A DNA stretch of 64,000 nucleotides from Balanoglossus misakiensis (lineage: Eukaryota; Hemichordata), in contig CM082576.2 in NCBI GenBank assembly GCA_040954595.2, positions 8,990,001 through 9,054,000 on the forward strand, in the 5' to 3' direction. Under the pieces are notes generated by a model. It did not search any database, had not been told where the DNA came from, and was given only the letters and a program-made list of their open reading frames with translations. Positions within the stretch are counted from its first letter, which is position 1; the number at the start of each line of letters is the position of its first letter. Positions 1 to 13,800 of this stretch are shown piece by piece. Position numbers and translations under genes: made by a program.

Positions 1-1286
1 CTCGTCGATCATGCAATTTTTAAATGGAACAACAAACTTAAGCAAATATTGCAGCGACATAATTATTATATCAAGAATATGTTAGACAGGTATATGAATA
101 TAATACATTTTGACAGTAACTCGTGTCTACTGCCTATGGCCTAGTCAAATACCAAAAATTAACAATATAATTCACAATAATCAACAATAGGTACAAACAT
201 CAAGATTTATAACTCAAACTGTACACACATATCACAACACATCGTTCACAACTTTGATGTCTACGTGTACGATACCTGAAAGTGTTTGAACGATAAAAGT
301 GGTCACATCATAAACGATATAGTTACAAATCGCACTTTGACGTCAATTATTATGAAAACCACAGAACAGCACAACATGGCGCAGACAAGAAATCCTCAAA
401 TAACACAAAAAATATTCGACGAAATCACATCCATGATAAAAGACATATAAATCTATGGCAAAACCACCCAGGAACAGTTTTGAAAGTATAGTCAGCACAT
501 TTTGATTTCCAGACCTCACCTTCTAGTATTTGGAGAGATACCCTGGTCCCCCATATTGGCCATTTACTAAACCCATATCAACCATCTATTATAGACACAA
601 AAGTTGGTATAAGATCACCACGAAATTTTAACAATATGATCATTATTGACATACAAAAAATTCAACAAATTGTCAAACCAATAAAATGATTGCACGGCAT
701 GTTTAATTTGTTACTCAATCATGCAAGTTGGCGGCGTTTATTAACAACATGTGATTGTTATTCTGGCGAATGACCAGTTATGGCTGGCACTTAGAGTAAG
801 ATCGTGCTTGTTTCCCTTCCATTTCCTCGTACTGTCTATTGACACAGTCTTCAAACCGTGCAAACACGTCGTCGAGTTCCTTGTACAGCATGTCAAAGTT
901 CCTTTCGTTTCCTATACAAATAGAAATCAAAGTGGATGTATTAGAGCGACTACTATGATTGGATTAGATAAACGGCAGACAAACGTCAACTGTGGCTGTA
1001 CCTATACAACGTCACACAAGACGCTGAGATGAACATGTACATGTCGAGGGTTTTTGGCAAGCTTTCAGAACTAAGGAAAATTGCCATCGATGTCTCTGTA
1101 GCCTGGAATACTACCCACCCCGTTCTGAGAATACAACTTTCATCACAGAGACGAATACATATTAAGAGGTCGGTTCTGCTTCGCGCATGTCACCCCCAAA
1201 TAGTAAGAACACTCGCATTTCTTTCACAGCTTCACTCAATATCCCGAAGTCTCAAAATTATATATAAGCAATGCCACAATTGGCCT
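1..1286. other. 3' flank of the PKD1-like gene, no gene seen
   Basis: AT-rich sequence with no exon I can support. Read on the minus strand, an AATAAA polyadenylation hexamer lies at 737-742, about 545 nt past the stop codon of the PKD1-like gene, so much of this stretch may be its 3' UTR. The plus-strand open frames between 751 and 1559 match no family I know; those beyond 1287 are antisense to the last exon. Confidence 0.5.
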
Positions 1287-4200
1287 CTAGTTACAGACAT
1301 CATCACAGCTGTCATACAACGTTTGCCATCGTGCAATCTTACCGTTGTCGTTCATCTTGCCTCTCATCAGCTTATCTTTCCAGTAAGACCAGGCACGCCC
1401 CACCACGGTCTTCGCCTTTTTCATCAGATATTGGGCCAATTCGTCCTGGCGTATTTTGGGTCGATTAACGCTGCGCGCCTTGATGCATGCATTGTTTATG
1501 ACAGCAAGCAAGAGCATCATGAAAATCCAGACTTGAAAGAAGATGAAGGCAGACAATAGTAATTCAGGAGAGATATAGACGTCGGAGAGCAGCTCTTGTT
1601 TTCCGTGCTGAATGCAATTGACAAGTGCTCCAAAGAGAAACAACATGGTGGAGTAAAGGTCTCTGAAGAAGTGCGTTATTTGGCCGTACATCAGATGGAA
1701 CAGCTGTGAAAATGCCAAGAAGAGCAAGGTTTTCAAGAAGGCGAAAGACTTCAGCTCTGGCCAAGCGACGCGCACAGTTGTCAGCAGAAAGTTGAGCTCG
1801 GGGTTAAAGCTAAGAAGGCGCAAGAAACTGATAATTGTCATGAATGATATCACGGCCAAAAACGTCACGAAGACGTCGTCGGCGAACATCATCCAGCGCG
1901 CGCGGGAGATGGAACCTGCAAACAAAGACAATCTGTCAAGAAACAGCAGGTGATGGAATTCAGTTGTTAATCAATCTGAATGTTGCAGTTAAGATGAAAC
2001 TGGACAAAATATCTAGTTCTATGACTGGCATAGTCAAAATGTCACCACAGGCCGGTCCAAAGCATGGTTAAATACTGCGATGTCTTTCGTGCACATTCAC
2101 TTTGCAAAGCACAACTAATAATCATTGTCATTCATGGTATGATAATACCCCAAGAAAATAATAACACTGATGATAACTATAAAAAGAGTCATCGTGGACC
2201 ACTGTTGTTTGATGGTGTCAGGTGTAGGGAATGCGTAAGCATACCCCGTCAGCCAAGATTGAAGTGTTCATTCATTTGCGGTAAATATTGCTTCAATTTA
2301 AGAGGGAAATGTGCCTTATTACCTGAAAGTGGCCCGACTTGCTTTTGATATGTGTAGACGAATTGAAGCCTCCAAAAGTACAGTCCAATCGCCACCATAC
2401 TGGCCATTATGGTCAACGTGTGCCACCAATTCCAGAATTCTCTGAAGTACGTTCGCCTGTACAGAAATACCTTTCTGCCCCATTGCCAAGCGAAGTAGCA
2501 GACCAAAACGACGAACAGAAAAAGGACCGAAACCACGTCCGAGTCGCGTCCTTCGAGTAGACGCAGGGATTGGACGTGTACCATTGCCGCTTTCGTTGCC
2601 ACGGTGTCGAACTCTGTCGTGTGTGTCACCAGACTCAAAATGTTACAGTCCGCGTTGTACACGAGAAACTCGAGAAACAGGACCCTCGTCTGCGCACCAA
2701 TCCACGACGAAGAGCTCAGGTAACTGAACCTTCTCTCGATATCGTCTCGTTTGTTGCCCAGCTCGGCGACGTAGCCACCGCCAGAGTACAGAGTCCCGGT
2801 TGATCCCTTCAGGGGCATATTGTAGACACTTTCATACGCACTGCTGTGTACCCATGGCGCGCCATGCTCGTTCACGACACCGTCGTTGTCCAGACTGAGA
2901 GCGGTATCCCAGTTCTTGTCGTAGGAGCCGCGGTCCTCGGCTTTGTAAGAATACTCCACACGGCATTTTTTCACGAGGTTATGCATCGGAGATGTAATTT
3001 CGCACATTTCTGTCACAAGAAAAGAAAAAGGTGCCAAATCTCGCTACATAAATAGCTGCTTTCACCGAGGCTACCACCTATACATCGGCACCATCATTTA
3101 CAGCGTAGTTTTTGCATTGCGCATCATATTTACAGGAGTGCTAGTGTCTAAGACTAAATGTAGTAGTAGAAGCGTAACAATGTCCACTACATCATAAAGT
3201 ATAGGTAATGCATGCGTTACTTAATTCGTTTTCAACTGATCTATATTCCATGAGTTAAAATGGACGACCCACCTGTTTTGATTCTGTGTTGTCGGAGTCC
3301 TATGTTACCAACTAAAATAGAAACCCCGTCAGTGACCAAGGGAGATCTTCTCCAACATACTTTTTCTAGATCGTTTTCCGCTATCAACTTTGGGATTACA
3401 CGACTATTGATCCATAAAACGTACTCAGATGAATTTGTGATCTGGGAATAAATTCATGGGTGGAGGATTTTCGGAAATTACGAGAGGGAATGAAGCAGAT
3501 AAATCGAGGAACAGCACAAGCGTATAGCCGTATACCACACAGATGTTAGTCACACACCTTTCATCATTTTCTAGTACTCAAGGCATGCATATTTGGACTG
3601 TGTTTGTAAATTGGTGACATGACTCTGGTGTCACCATGTAAGAAACTTGCACGAGGCCATTTCCCCTAATGCTACGCCAACTTTCTAGAAGGGCAAGATT
3701 TTGATATACAGCTAAAACAATACTTCTATCGAATCGACCTGTTGTCTATCACGAATTAATGGAAATTGTTTTTACTCACGGTGTCATCCGAACTATCCTC
3801 AATGACTCCCCGAATTGCCTTGTGTCTGTAGTAAAAATCGGAATCTCTGTAGGCCAACATGATAGTGCACACGACGAGCAAGAAGAGACCATATCTGATG
3901 AGGTCAACAACAATACTGTTCATACTCTTATGTCTGTCCATCCGTTGCCTTTCCTTTAAGAGCCTTTCTTTCGATGGCGGTAGTTTATTCCAAACTAAAA
4001 CAAACAAACAAACAAACAAACAAACATCAGAGTCAACGTGGATTAAAGTATGACAAATTAATTGTTAATCAGCAAAGCCATGAATGCTAGCTGTCACTCG
4101 TCACACATCTTTTGAGGAACCGACGTGTCATATTTGGATCACAAAATTCGATCCACTGCAAGTTACATTTTTAAATTAAACATATCTACATGTAGTTTGA

Positions 4201-7200
4201 TTTGAGCAACTTACTGTACTTATCAAATGAGCTAGTGCTTTTCACGTCTTTCTCACAATAACTGTCGATGGCCACGCTATCTTCTAGGTACGGTGTATTC
4301 CGCATACAGTAGAAAAATGATACCAGAACGGCGATACCGAATCCCTAATGAGAATAAAGAAGTTAAAGTTTTTAACTAATAAAGTTTTGTTTTTGTTTTT
4401 GTTTTTGTCCTGCTACACGTGTTAATTATTGATTAATTATAAGCCCATGATGTCAGAGATGTGATTGTGAGATTTCACTTGGCATCCCACGTGACCACAA
4501 CGGACAAATGCCGAAATCCTGATATATTTCACAATTGTGAAATTTGAGTAGAAGTAACAAAGTAATCTGCGACAGCAGCCATACCTTCAAGGGGTCGATA
4601 ACCGCCACAGACAAGAAAAATGACGATAACTCCGCCGATAACCAGGCTTTTGACGTGTCAGGTCCCCATTCGAGGCTGTACAACACCAGGAAGAAGGACG
4701 AGAGGAAGGTGAACGTGAACAAAAGACACCAGGCGATCCACCTGCACCACCAGGGCAGTTCAAATTTCTTTTTCTCCGGCCTGGCGTTTTTGCTCGTCGA
4801 CGTCTCCTTTTGTTCCAGTCCCACCACGGGCAACCTGGTCTTGCTCTTTCTGAAGATCTCGACGGGGATGAGGGTCGCCGGCAGCGTCACCAGGCAACTC
4901 ATCAGGGCAACGTAGAGCGTCTGCAGGGAGATCTTCAGAGAGCCGAGGGAGATGAACACTGTCTTGTCAGCTTTGCTGGGTCTCAGGCCAGTGTCGAAGA
5001 ACATGGCGTTGGCGAGCATGGCAGCGTACAGATACGCCACGCAGCAGGAAAGTCGCTGCACTCTAGTGAAGTGGCTGTAGGTCGGTCGGGACAGAATCGA
5101 GCCCCACAGGTAGTCATCGGTCAGCATTCCTCTTGTGGTGTTGAACAGCACGTTCTTCAGGGATGACAGCTGTACAAAGCCGGAAATCGGAATGATGCGC
5201 TCAACCTTACCGTCGCCCTTGTCCACAGCGAACCATTTATAGCATATGAAGTCATATCTGTGTTTCAGGAAAGCAAGCTATGAAACATTCAATAATTCTC
5301 TGCATTGGAATAATATATTATACGCAAAAACACAGAAATCTATATAACAAAAATGTTAATTGTTAAAGTGGTATTTTAAAATTCATACTGTCATACAACG
5401 TGTGAAGAACTCATTGATGAAGAAAAATCGTAGTTCTCTGTAACGGGGAACCCTCAATCGGCAAAATGAAAGAGCGCAATCGATTTATATACCTCAGTCG
5501 CGTTTGCAGGTCCAGCAAAATGATTCTTTCCAAAAACCAGGACGAATCACTTCCCTCCGCTGATTGGTCGTGCCAGATATGTATGTAGTCCAGGCGCCCA
5601 AGATCACAAGGAACTGCCATTTTGACGTTTACGACACTTCCGGCGGACAATTTCTGTACAAAAATGCCAAGGTTTCTTTCATAAAAAAACGTTACAACAC
5701 TTTTGTGCTATTGTGCACCTATAACGAACGAAAGAGTCAATCGCGACTCTCACAGTAATTACTGGTGTCACGTATGGTAACAGATTAACGTCATTTTGAC
5801 CCGAAATGTTTCATGGTAAAATCTCTGAAGTATTACGATTAAGCTATATGCGCCTGTGCCTGTGTCGTGCCTGTTGCGCTCCGATCTCGCAACTACGAGT
5901 GTGGTAAATACGAACTGGAAAACAAGACGCACCACTTCGTTGTCCTTGTCCATAAGGGTCCTGATGTCGGTCTCTCCTCTTTGTCCCACCACTTTGAAAT
6001 GCACCCTGGCGTTTGTTCCTGCACCCATTTGCATCCCAGTATAGACGACGATGTGATACCAGTAAGCGTCGAAGGGACTGTTGTCGATGAGGGGCAAAAC
6101 TCTCCACTAGAAAAAGTGACAACAATGATCAGTGATTATAACTATCATATACATCCTGGAAATAAAGTTGGAGAAACGCCCTCTAACCTTTTCCTATTGA
6201 CGTAGGACAAGCTATGGCAAAGGTGTCAGTCAAAGGGGTTGCTGTCGCTTTTCTCACCTTAAGTAAATCCGCGAGGTCCTTCCGTCTGAGATAAAACACA
6301 AGTAAGACATAGAGGGCGAAAACGACCACTACTGTGATTAACACTACAGAGTTGTCCGCAATGTCCTTCCTGAAGACGGTGGCAAAGTCGATTTCATTGA
6401 CAGGCACGACGATGTCAGAAGCCGTGAAAGATGTCAAATGGTCGCACATACACGTAACAGTATTTTTAGATGCTGATTTCACCTATTAGATAAAGCAAAT
6501 AAAGTCACTTTAAATACATGTACAAGTATATGAACCAATACACCATGCAGAACATTTCAGTGGAGAACAACAGATTGACGAACCGTGAACAAGAATTGTT
6601 CACTATCCCTAATGTAAAAAACAAAACAGGGATACGTTGAATACGTTGACTGCAACTTACCACACATCCATCAGATTGCCAAACAAGCTTTTTCTCGTCC
6701 CAAAATCTACACACAGCAACTCTCGCGGAAATCGCCAGGAGGTGTACGTCATTCTCGCCAATGTAATGTGGTTCGCCTATAAGGCAAGTGAAAAGATATT
6801 GTTTCACAAATTTGGGGCGACCGAAGAGAGGCAGCGAGAGATTCGTTTAATTGTTTTCACTTAACAATGGAAATCTGCAATGAGACAGTGAATTAAACAG
6901 AAATTGGTTGATAGTCAACAAAGAAACAAAATGTAACAGGAGTACACCACTGTACATAAATTTGCCTTACCTGTTAATACCATGAGAATGTTTAACATAG
7001 CTTCCTTGGAAACGTTTACGTAAACCTCCTTTGTTACACTCGTGTCAACGCTGTACTTCTTGTCGTAATCTGCCGCAGTTGGGATGGAACCCTCACCAAC
7101 GTAGACGTCAAACACCAAGGGGTCACGCGATGCAAACGTGAGTATAACATGGCTGTCCGGGTGGGAAACGCTGAAAGAAAGTCTGAGATGCGACGTGCGT

Positions 7201-10200
7201 GATATCGGATACTCCTGCGAGGGTGGTGAAGTTGACGCATTGGTTTTGGTAATCTCATATATGTATGTTCTGCCACTTTCAACCAAATCGGTCTCGGCGT
7301 TCAGCAGATCGAAGTCGACAACCGGCGAATTACCGAATAGAATATCGTTCTCGTTGACGAATGGGTTCTTTCGGAAAACAACCAACTGTAAAAAAGACAA
7401 CATTCAAAATTAAAATAAGTTCTTTACATCGCAAACGTTTTTCATGCAAAAAAGATTAGCATTCGATTGGCCATTGCTGGGCCGTGGCCACTATGGTCTG
7501 ATGAAAGGTGTATTGCAAAAAAGTCGTGTTTTATATATTGGATGAAGTTTGCAACAAGTTAGAGTGAAACATTGTGTGTTAATAAAGCCATGACTATAAT
7601 ATTGTTCCCTACTTACTTTGCTGTACATTCTAACTTGCAAGTCTTCCTGCCGATTTCTGCAGTCATCCACAATTGAAAAGGCGGCAATACCTGTGTCCTC
7701 AAAAGACTTTCCGCACAGTGAGGTTACATTATCCACGGATACGGTTGTCTTGAATAAACGTGTTTCATACGTCATTGTTCCCGTAGAGGGGGGTATCAGC
7801 AATACCGCCACAGACAGAGTCTCCTTCACGAGGTCAACCACCATACTTGTCGTGTTGCTGACCTAAAACGGTAAGGTGTTTCATATTGCTCAAATTGCTG
7901 TAACTTCGGTTAGACTTTGGCATCATAAACTATTGCTTACGTACGACTGGTAAAAGCAAAAGCTGCGCATTTAGCGTAGAAATAACAACTGGCATTGTAG
8001 TTCATTGGTATCAAGTTTGTGTACATGTCTCTGTCTGTCTGTCTACAGAAGACAGCATTGCCGGTATAAAATTCATGGATTATGATAATGTACTTCCTGT
8101 CCTCTATGTAGACGATACTGCACAAAATTATAGCGTTCAGCGTTCAAAAATTAGGAGTTTAATACCTGTCCTGTCTCTGGTGAGCTTTGCAAGGCCATGT
8201 CCATTATATTCGAAGAACTAGTGAGAATATCTGTGGAAAGCATGTCAAATCATATGCGATATTATGATGAATATGTCAGTGGACGACAGAAAAATCAACT
8301 AGAGCCACATTTCCTCACACTGTAGGCGTGAGTATCGCCTTGACTAGAAAGGCCAGCATACACAAGCGCTTACTAGAATATCTTCAACGTTAACGCTTTG
8401 ACAAGATTCTTCAACGTTTCAATAAGATGCGAAATTTTATTTCTACACCAAGTGTGTGCTTCTTGCCGAGTAAATTGCATATGCGTATACCTTCCCTCCA
8501 AACGCAATCACGCCAAATTGAACGCAAAGACTTACCTTTGATCGTTCTGTTCAGTGTCTCGTGGCTACTTGAGTTGACCAGATGGCGCAAGGGACCAACG
8601 ATAACAGATAGTGATGCAACTGCCTGTGTCTGCAAAACAGTAAAAACACCTCGTCTAGCAGCTGATACCACAACTTGTGGTTTTTCAAAAAAATATGTTC
8701 ACAACTTGTTTTGTTAGTATGCTGCTCGTAGAGTATGCTATAACGATGATTGGCTGAGCGTTAACAATGTCCGCTTTCACCATGTATATGCATAGCCATA
8801 GCATACCTAGGTTAGTAACGAACGGAATTCATCCCAATTTTTAAAAGACAAAATGTCTGCCTCATTACCTGTGATTCTGTTGGTAAGATTTCCATGGAAT
8901 CGTCGTCCCGACTGGTCGCCCTTTTGACGATAGCCGCAGTCTGTGCCAGAAGCGAAGCCGGTTGGTTTTCCAGAAACCCGGATGACGACAGATACCACAC
9001 CACGTCCAGCAAAGCTACGTTCAGTCGCTAAACCAACGGAGAAATATATAGACACTATGCCGAACACACATTTAAAAGAACGCGACACTTTAAATTCGTT
9101 ACGATAATGGGCATTACGTATATGTACGATAAATCAATAGAAATCAAGGTCTGATGTTTCCTTGTTAATTTGACACTCATTTTGCCAATCTTTCCTTGTG
9201 TCCAGTCGTTTTGAATATAAAAAAACACTATTCTTACCGTATCTGTCAAACTGGGCGATATGGTGGACAGATAGTTAATCATAAATTCGACGCTGTTCTC
9301 CTCTAAAGCCATGTTGAACCATGTTTCAGCTGCGCTTCCTGGAAGAAGACAGGAACGACTGAGCAAGGATAGCGTTGAACAAGATCAATGTTGAATGCCG
9401 TCATTTAGGACCCAAATGCATGAGTGTATCTCTCATAACTACTATTCCTACCTGGCGTTGGTATGATTTCACAAGCGTCATCCTGCGTTGGGGTATTTGT
9501 AGAGAAGTCCAAAGAACCCCGGCCAGTTTGGCCAGTCGTGAGACTTGCCACTTCAGATGTTAGTCTGTGCCCTACAGCCTCCATCAATGCATTTTCGCTC
9601 AGTACGATATTCGGACCGGTACCAATGGTACCTGTTGCAGGAAAACGGAAAGCCATTCAAAGAAAAAAATACTTTGATTGCAGCTTTAATATTAATATTA
9701 TTGTACATCATTCATGATTTTCATGGTATGAATAGAGATATCTTATACCATCACGCGGGTGCGAATGAGGCCTCACTTTGTTTCTTACATCACTTTACTT
9801 TAATAAATTGTGTTTTGAAGGCATTTTTTCGTCAGTTATATTCGAACCTACCTTGATATTCACAGATAAACGGATGGCTTTCAAAACAGAACGCTTGCTT
9901 GCGCCGTAGTCTGGGGGACGACCTGGCTGGCTCCGTCGCCGAGCGCCTAGAATTGTAAAATTGGTTTACTCTAAAAATCCTCCATTCCCCCAGAAATCAA
10001 ATGATTTTCGCCTTACATCATGTGGTTCCGAGAAATCTCCTAAGTTTTTCCCGTTACTAAACGTAAAATACCTGGTAACTTTGTGGGCTATTTCAGCATT
10101 GCGAGTCGTGCATTCTGTTGCGGATTAGAAACAAATAAATGGCCAGAAAAAGTAACTAGCACAAAAATTGCCGCGACATGAGTATCCTTTGAGCAAAGTG

Positions 10201-10804
10201 ATGTGTAGCCATACCTGAGAACGGGGCACATCCCTGGCAGATTATCATCTCCCGTCAACAAAGTCAGTCTGTCACTCTCAGCCGGGAACCGTTTGCCTTC
10301 AACCAAGTGATTTCCGTTGAACCTCAAATCCCCATCCGCAGTGGGCAGCCGATGGTGTACATGCGCTACTATTGGTTCGCCGTCCACCTCAATCCTATCA
10401 TGGGCCAGATTGCCCCCTCTCATTACGCACCTGTCTGCAGCTTGGAATTGGAACCAGGTTAAAGGTTCTGTATCCACCTGCAGTCGTACGTTCTGTGTAT
10501 GTCCTGTTGGTTGTGAACAACAGAGCATGTATTCACTGCTGGCTTTATGAAGTCTCCCGCGGTGCAGACTCTGAATGCAGACTCTGAATGCTGCGATGGT
10601 GACTTGTAATGTTTCGGATAAGGGAGTGCTATATGGACAAGTGCAAGACTACACAACAGTTTCCATCGGCTTTTAATGTTGTTGTTTAATCATCAAGTTG
10701 TTTTTTCGTCTAGATAGATTTCGTTCAGCTGAGTGAAGCTTACCTTTTCCGAAAAAGTGTCCAATAATGACCAGAATTAGAAGTGTTTTTCTTCCGGAAG
10801 CCAT
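1287..10804 (-). CDS. Polycystin-1-like receptor-channel with C-type lectin domain (PKD1L2/PKD1L3 group)
   Basis: Membrane protein of the polycystin-1 family, expected to pair with a PKD2-type subunit in a cation channel. Twenty exons: 10804-10744, 10503-10215, 9946-9852, 9631-9452, 9338-9238, 9027-8869, 8629-8536, 8230-8166, 7862-7617, 7385-6971, 6776-6661, 6482-6258, 6106-5912, 5653-5493, 5257-4585, 4344-4215, 3994-3780, 3441-3273, 3009-2323, 1915-1287. They total 4905 nt (1634 aa) with phases matching at every junction. Domains in order: signal peptide (MASGRKTLLILVIIGHFFGK); C-type lectin domain with four canonical cysteines (DRC, MCPVL, FCFE, FICEY); a Ser/Thr-rich GAIN-like region; GPS motif (CRFWDE, SDGC, CMCDHLTSF, cleavage expected at HL/T); membrane helix 1; PLAT (YHIVVYTG, GAGTNARV, IHIWHD); membrane helices; polycystin extracellular domain (GLRQHRIK, VKKC); pore and last helix (LLLAVINNA). 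Exon 13's donor (about 5912) is the least certain boundary. No REJ module is visible, and at 1634 aa it is near human PKD1L3 in size. The family is secure; the exact subfamily is not. Confidence 0.88.
5257..6776 (-). other. GPS, first membrane helix and PLAT domain exons (11-14, plus the PLAT end in exon 15)
   Basis: Exons 6776-6661 and 6482-6258 split the GPS motif between SDGCV and VKSAS; the second encodes the cleavage motif HLTSF, then a hydrophobic helix (SVVLITVVVVFALYVLLVFY). Exons 6106-5912 and 5653-5493 encode the PLAT beta-sandwich, which ends in the next exon at the Cys-Tyr-Lys-Trp-Phe segment just before the channel helices. The order GPS, helix 1, PLAT is diagnostic of polycystin-1 relatives. 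Confidence 0.85.
9852..10503 (-). other. C-type lectin domain exons (2-3) of the PKD1-like gene
   Basis: The two exons encode a C-type lectin fold directly after the signal peptide. Visible hallmarks are C-x-x-R-G-G-N-L-A near the start, then CPVL and CFESHPFICEY at the end, giving the standard two disulphide pairs. The WIGL core motif and the EPN/QPD and WND calcium- and sugar-binding motifs are not visible, so calcium-dependent sugar binding is doubtful. PKD1L2 and PKD1L3 of vertebrates carry a lectin domain at the same place, which supports that assignment. Confidence 0.8.
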
Positions 10805-13800
10805 TAGACTTCTTGGACTGTTCAAATTAACAGTAGAAAGGGACTATATGAGATCGACGAGACAGCATCATGTTTAAAGAAACGCACTGATGATGAGCGA
10901 TTATGTGCTTTGTTCAAAAGTGAAAAGTCGAGCCGATATGACCGGCACTAGTAAAGCTTGGATGAACAGCGATGCAATTGGCACCAACCCGCAATAAAAT
11001 AATTGGATATTTTGTAACTAAGACAGTTGAACGTTAATCTGGCGAATGGAGATAGAAAAACCCCCACCCATTTTCAATGTCTTAACGAAATGCAATGTTT
11101 TAATTGTCGGCACAGCCGGCGAGCCTGAGGTTCGCTCCGCTCATACAGTGACATACATGAACAGACGTGAACGTCTTCGACTTTGTCCGGACAGGAAGAC
11201 AGGCATAGCGAAGCCGCGAACAATAAATTTTCGCGAACTTCGCGAAAGCCAACAAAACGCGAAAATAAAAAAAGTCGCGTAAAAATGTTTTTCGGAGATA
11301 CCGATGCAGTGAATACGAGAACGCGAAAATTAGTTGTCGCGTAACAGTTGCCTCCTTTGATATCGTGAAAATGTCCCCGTTATACTGCAACAACAAAATA
11401 ACTTGTCGTCACTGAATGTGTTTCAGCCAATTTAAAAAATAAAAAAAATTTACCGTTGTCACTTGAACCCCACAGAACTCAAAAGTGACAATATTCAAAA
11501 GAAGATGTACAAATTATACAATAATGTCAAGTTCAAAAGTAAATACCTTAGAATACTTGAATCCGAAGTCCTCGAAGTGGCACAGTTGTACTTATTCCAG
11601 AACAAGTTGATGAAAACTGAAGTGTTGAGCCTATGTGACATCCACCCACTTCGGGGATGAACATTCCTTACTGCATAAGCCACGGTGTTACACGTTATCC
11701 GCACATCCTTGCTCCATGCAAGCACTGAAACAATCGAAGAACCGCGAAACAGAAGAAAGTCCCGGAGAATAATATCATGTGATCAAAATATTCTCTTTCA
11801 AATATCTGTTTTGCCTTGTATCGTTATAAATAAATTAAAAGCGCTTTACTCGTCATAAAAAAAAACTTCTGAAGCTGCCAATAGGAACAAAATGCTTTCA
11901 ATGTTCTTTCGCGAGTGTTTACATGTTGTCATGACAACGTGCACACATTCAATTGATCTTTGAGATAAGGTCTTAATAATTTATACTTCGTCGTGAGGTC
12001 GTAGCATGTAGCCTGACCACAGTGCCTTAGGCAACTATTGGCAAACTTCTCTCTGTGCCCGCTTTGTCCCATTATTGTCCCCTGACATATACACGTATTG
12101 GGACACAAATTTACCGTATGCACGTCAGGCCTGAGATCACAAATGTTGTTGCCAAAACGAAACTTTTCACGAGTTTCCTGAGATCAATTTAGTTTGTGTA
12201 GTGGATGTCTGCTTATAGTGTGTTGCTCTTATAAAGGTTAAATTGGGATAGCACTCTTTGATTTAAACTAGAGTGGCATGGAATTTTTCTATGTATGGAC
12301 GGATGTATGTGTGTACATGTATATATGTACTAGTATGCATGCAACCTTTACTTTTCGCGGTGGAAAGTTAAGAAATATAATCACCTGTATTTGTTTACAA
12401 AAATATGACGTATTGTATAATCAAATACGATACCCAATCTATTTTCCCGTGCATCTGGACCTTTCACTCTTTTGTGTTATAATTAAAACGAATTCAAATT
12501 GTAGGTTTATATTCCCAGGGAAATGAGTTGTGAGTGATCATAATACATGTCCACAATGACACAAAAGCACACTTCATAATCATCGCTGACACGAGCGTCA
12601 CACTGCTGCCAAAACAAGCATCAATCATAAATCTCGTCATAATTTTTATGGAAAATGCCTCGTGATGATCGTAATTCATCATCGCAGACGTTACATGTTT
12701 TGTCGATATCGGAGACAGTGACAGAGAAGTTGCTTTCCCTGTGTGTGCGTATACGCAGAAGGTAAAAATTCAATTGCATATACTGATACGTTGTACATGT
12801 AACTGAAGACGCCTGTGGCGACCTATGATTGGACGCCGATCCAGGTCACATGACCAGGTATGGGCCTACAGGTGTACTTCTTCAAAAAGCGGTGAAACTG
12901 TGAACGAACTGCTGTCGGAATTGTTCTAAACAAAAGGTTTGGGCATGTATTGATCGTTGTAAGCATTTGGAACATTTGATGTGCCGCACACGTAGGGAGA
13001 CCGGTTATTTGATGTAAAGAATTCAATCTATTTGACTGTTGAGTTTCTTTAATTTGGTTATTTATTTATGATTTCTGCATTGGTAAACGTTTGGAATGAG
13101 AAGCGCTTCATTCTTTCTCGGTGAAGAACTGTACATTTCCTGAAGCAAAATGCGTACATGTTCAGAATAATTAAGAAAAGTGTCGTCCGTCAGAATACAC
13201 GACGATATGAATTATTCCTTTAATCAAATGTTTGACACAAAACCCAGTTCATAAAATTTTAATTGTATGCCAGTGGGTCTCTCTCAGAAGGAAAGCCGAT
13301 ATATTGTGCAGACCGTATCGCCCGACTGAATTTAACAGCACTGGCACCATTCATATTGTGCGCTTGCAAGCATCCACGGTGCGCTATAGTTCAAGTATGA
13401 ATTAATCACCGAGTTTATACCATTGTCAGTTTGACACAAACAAACAAACAAACAACACAACTATTCCTTATCACGTGAGAAAAATAAATACAGAATATTG
13501 ACCAATTCTCGTCAACCTATATCATAAAGATAAAAGGTTCTCTCATAGTCAAATGTTTGTGGCGCGATCAATAAAGTTTATTTAATTTCAGAGTAACTTA
13601 TGGTTCAAATGTTCGAACTTTACCCTGACAAGTTGTTTTTAATACAATGAATGACGGGTATCTATCTATACAGATTACATCATTATCAGATTTTCTCGAT
13701 GAGTCATCACAAGATACGAGTGTCAGGGAATGTTTCAAACTAAATTTATCAGATGCATAAGAACATAAACATCATTCTGTCCTCTTCGTAATTATTTTGT

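Noticed and set aside
1029-1559. 176-codon plus-strand open frame
   Set aside because: It is largely antisense to the last PKD1-like exon, whose protein is clearly recognisable on the minus strand.
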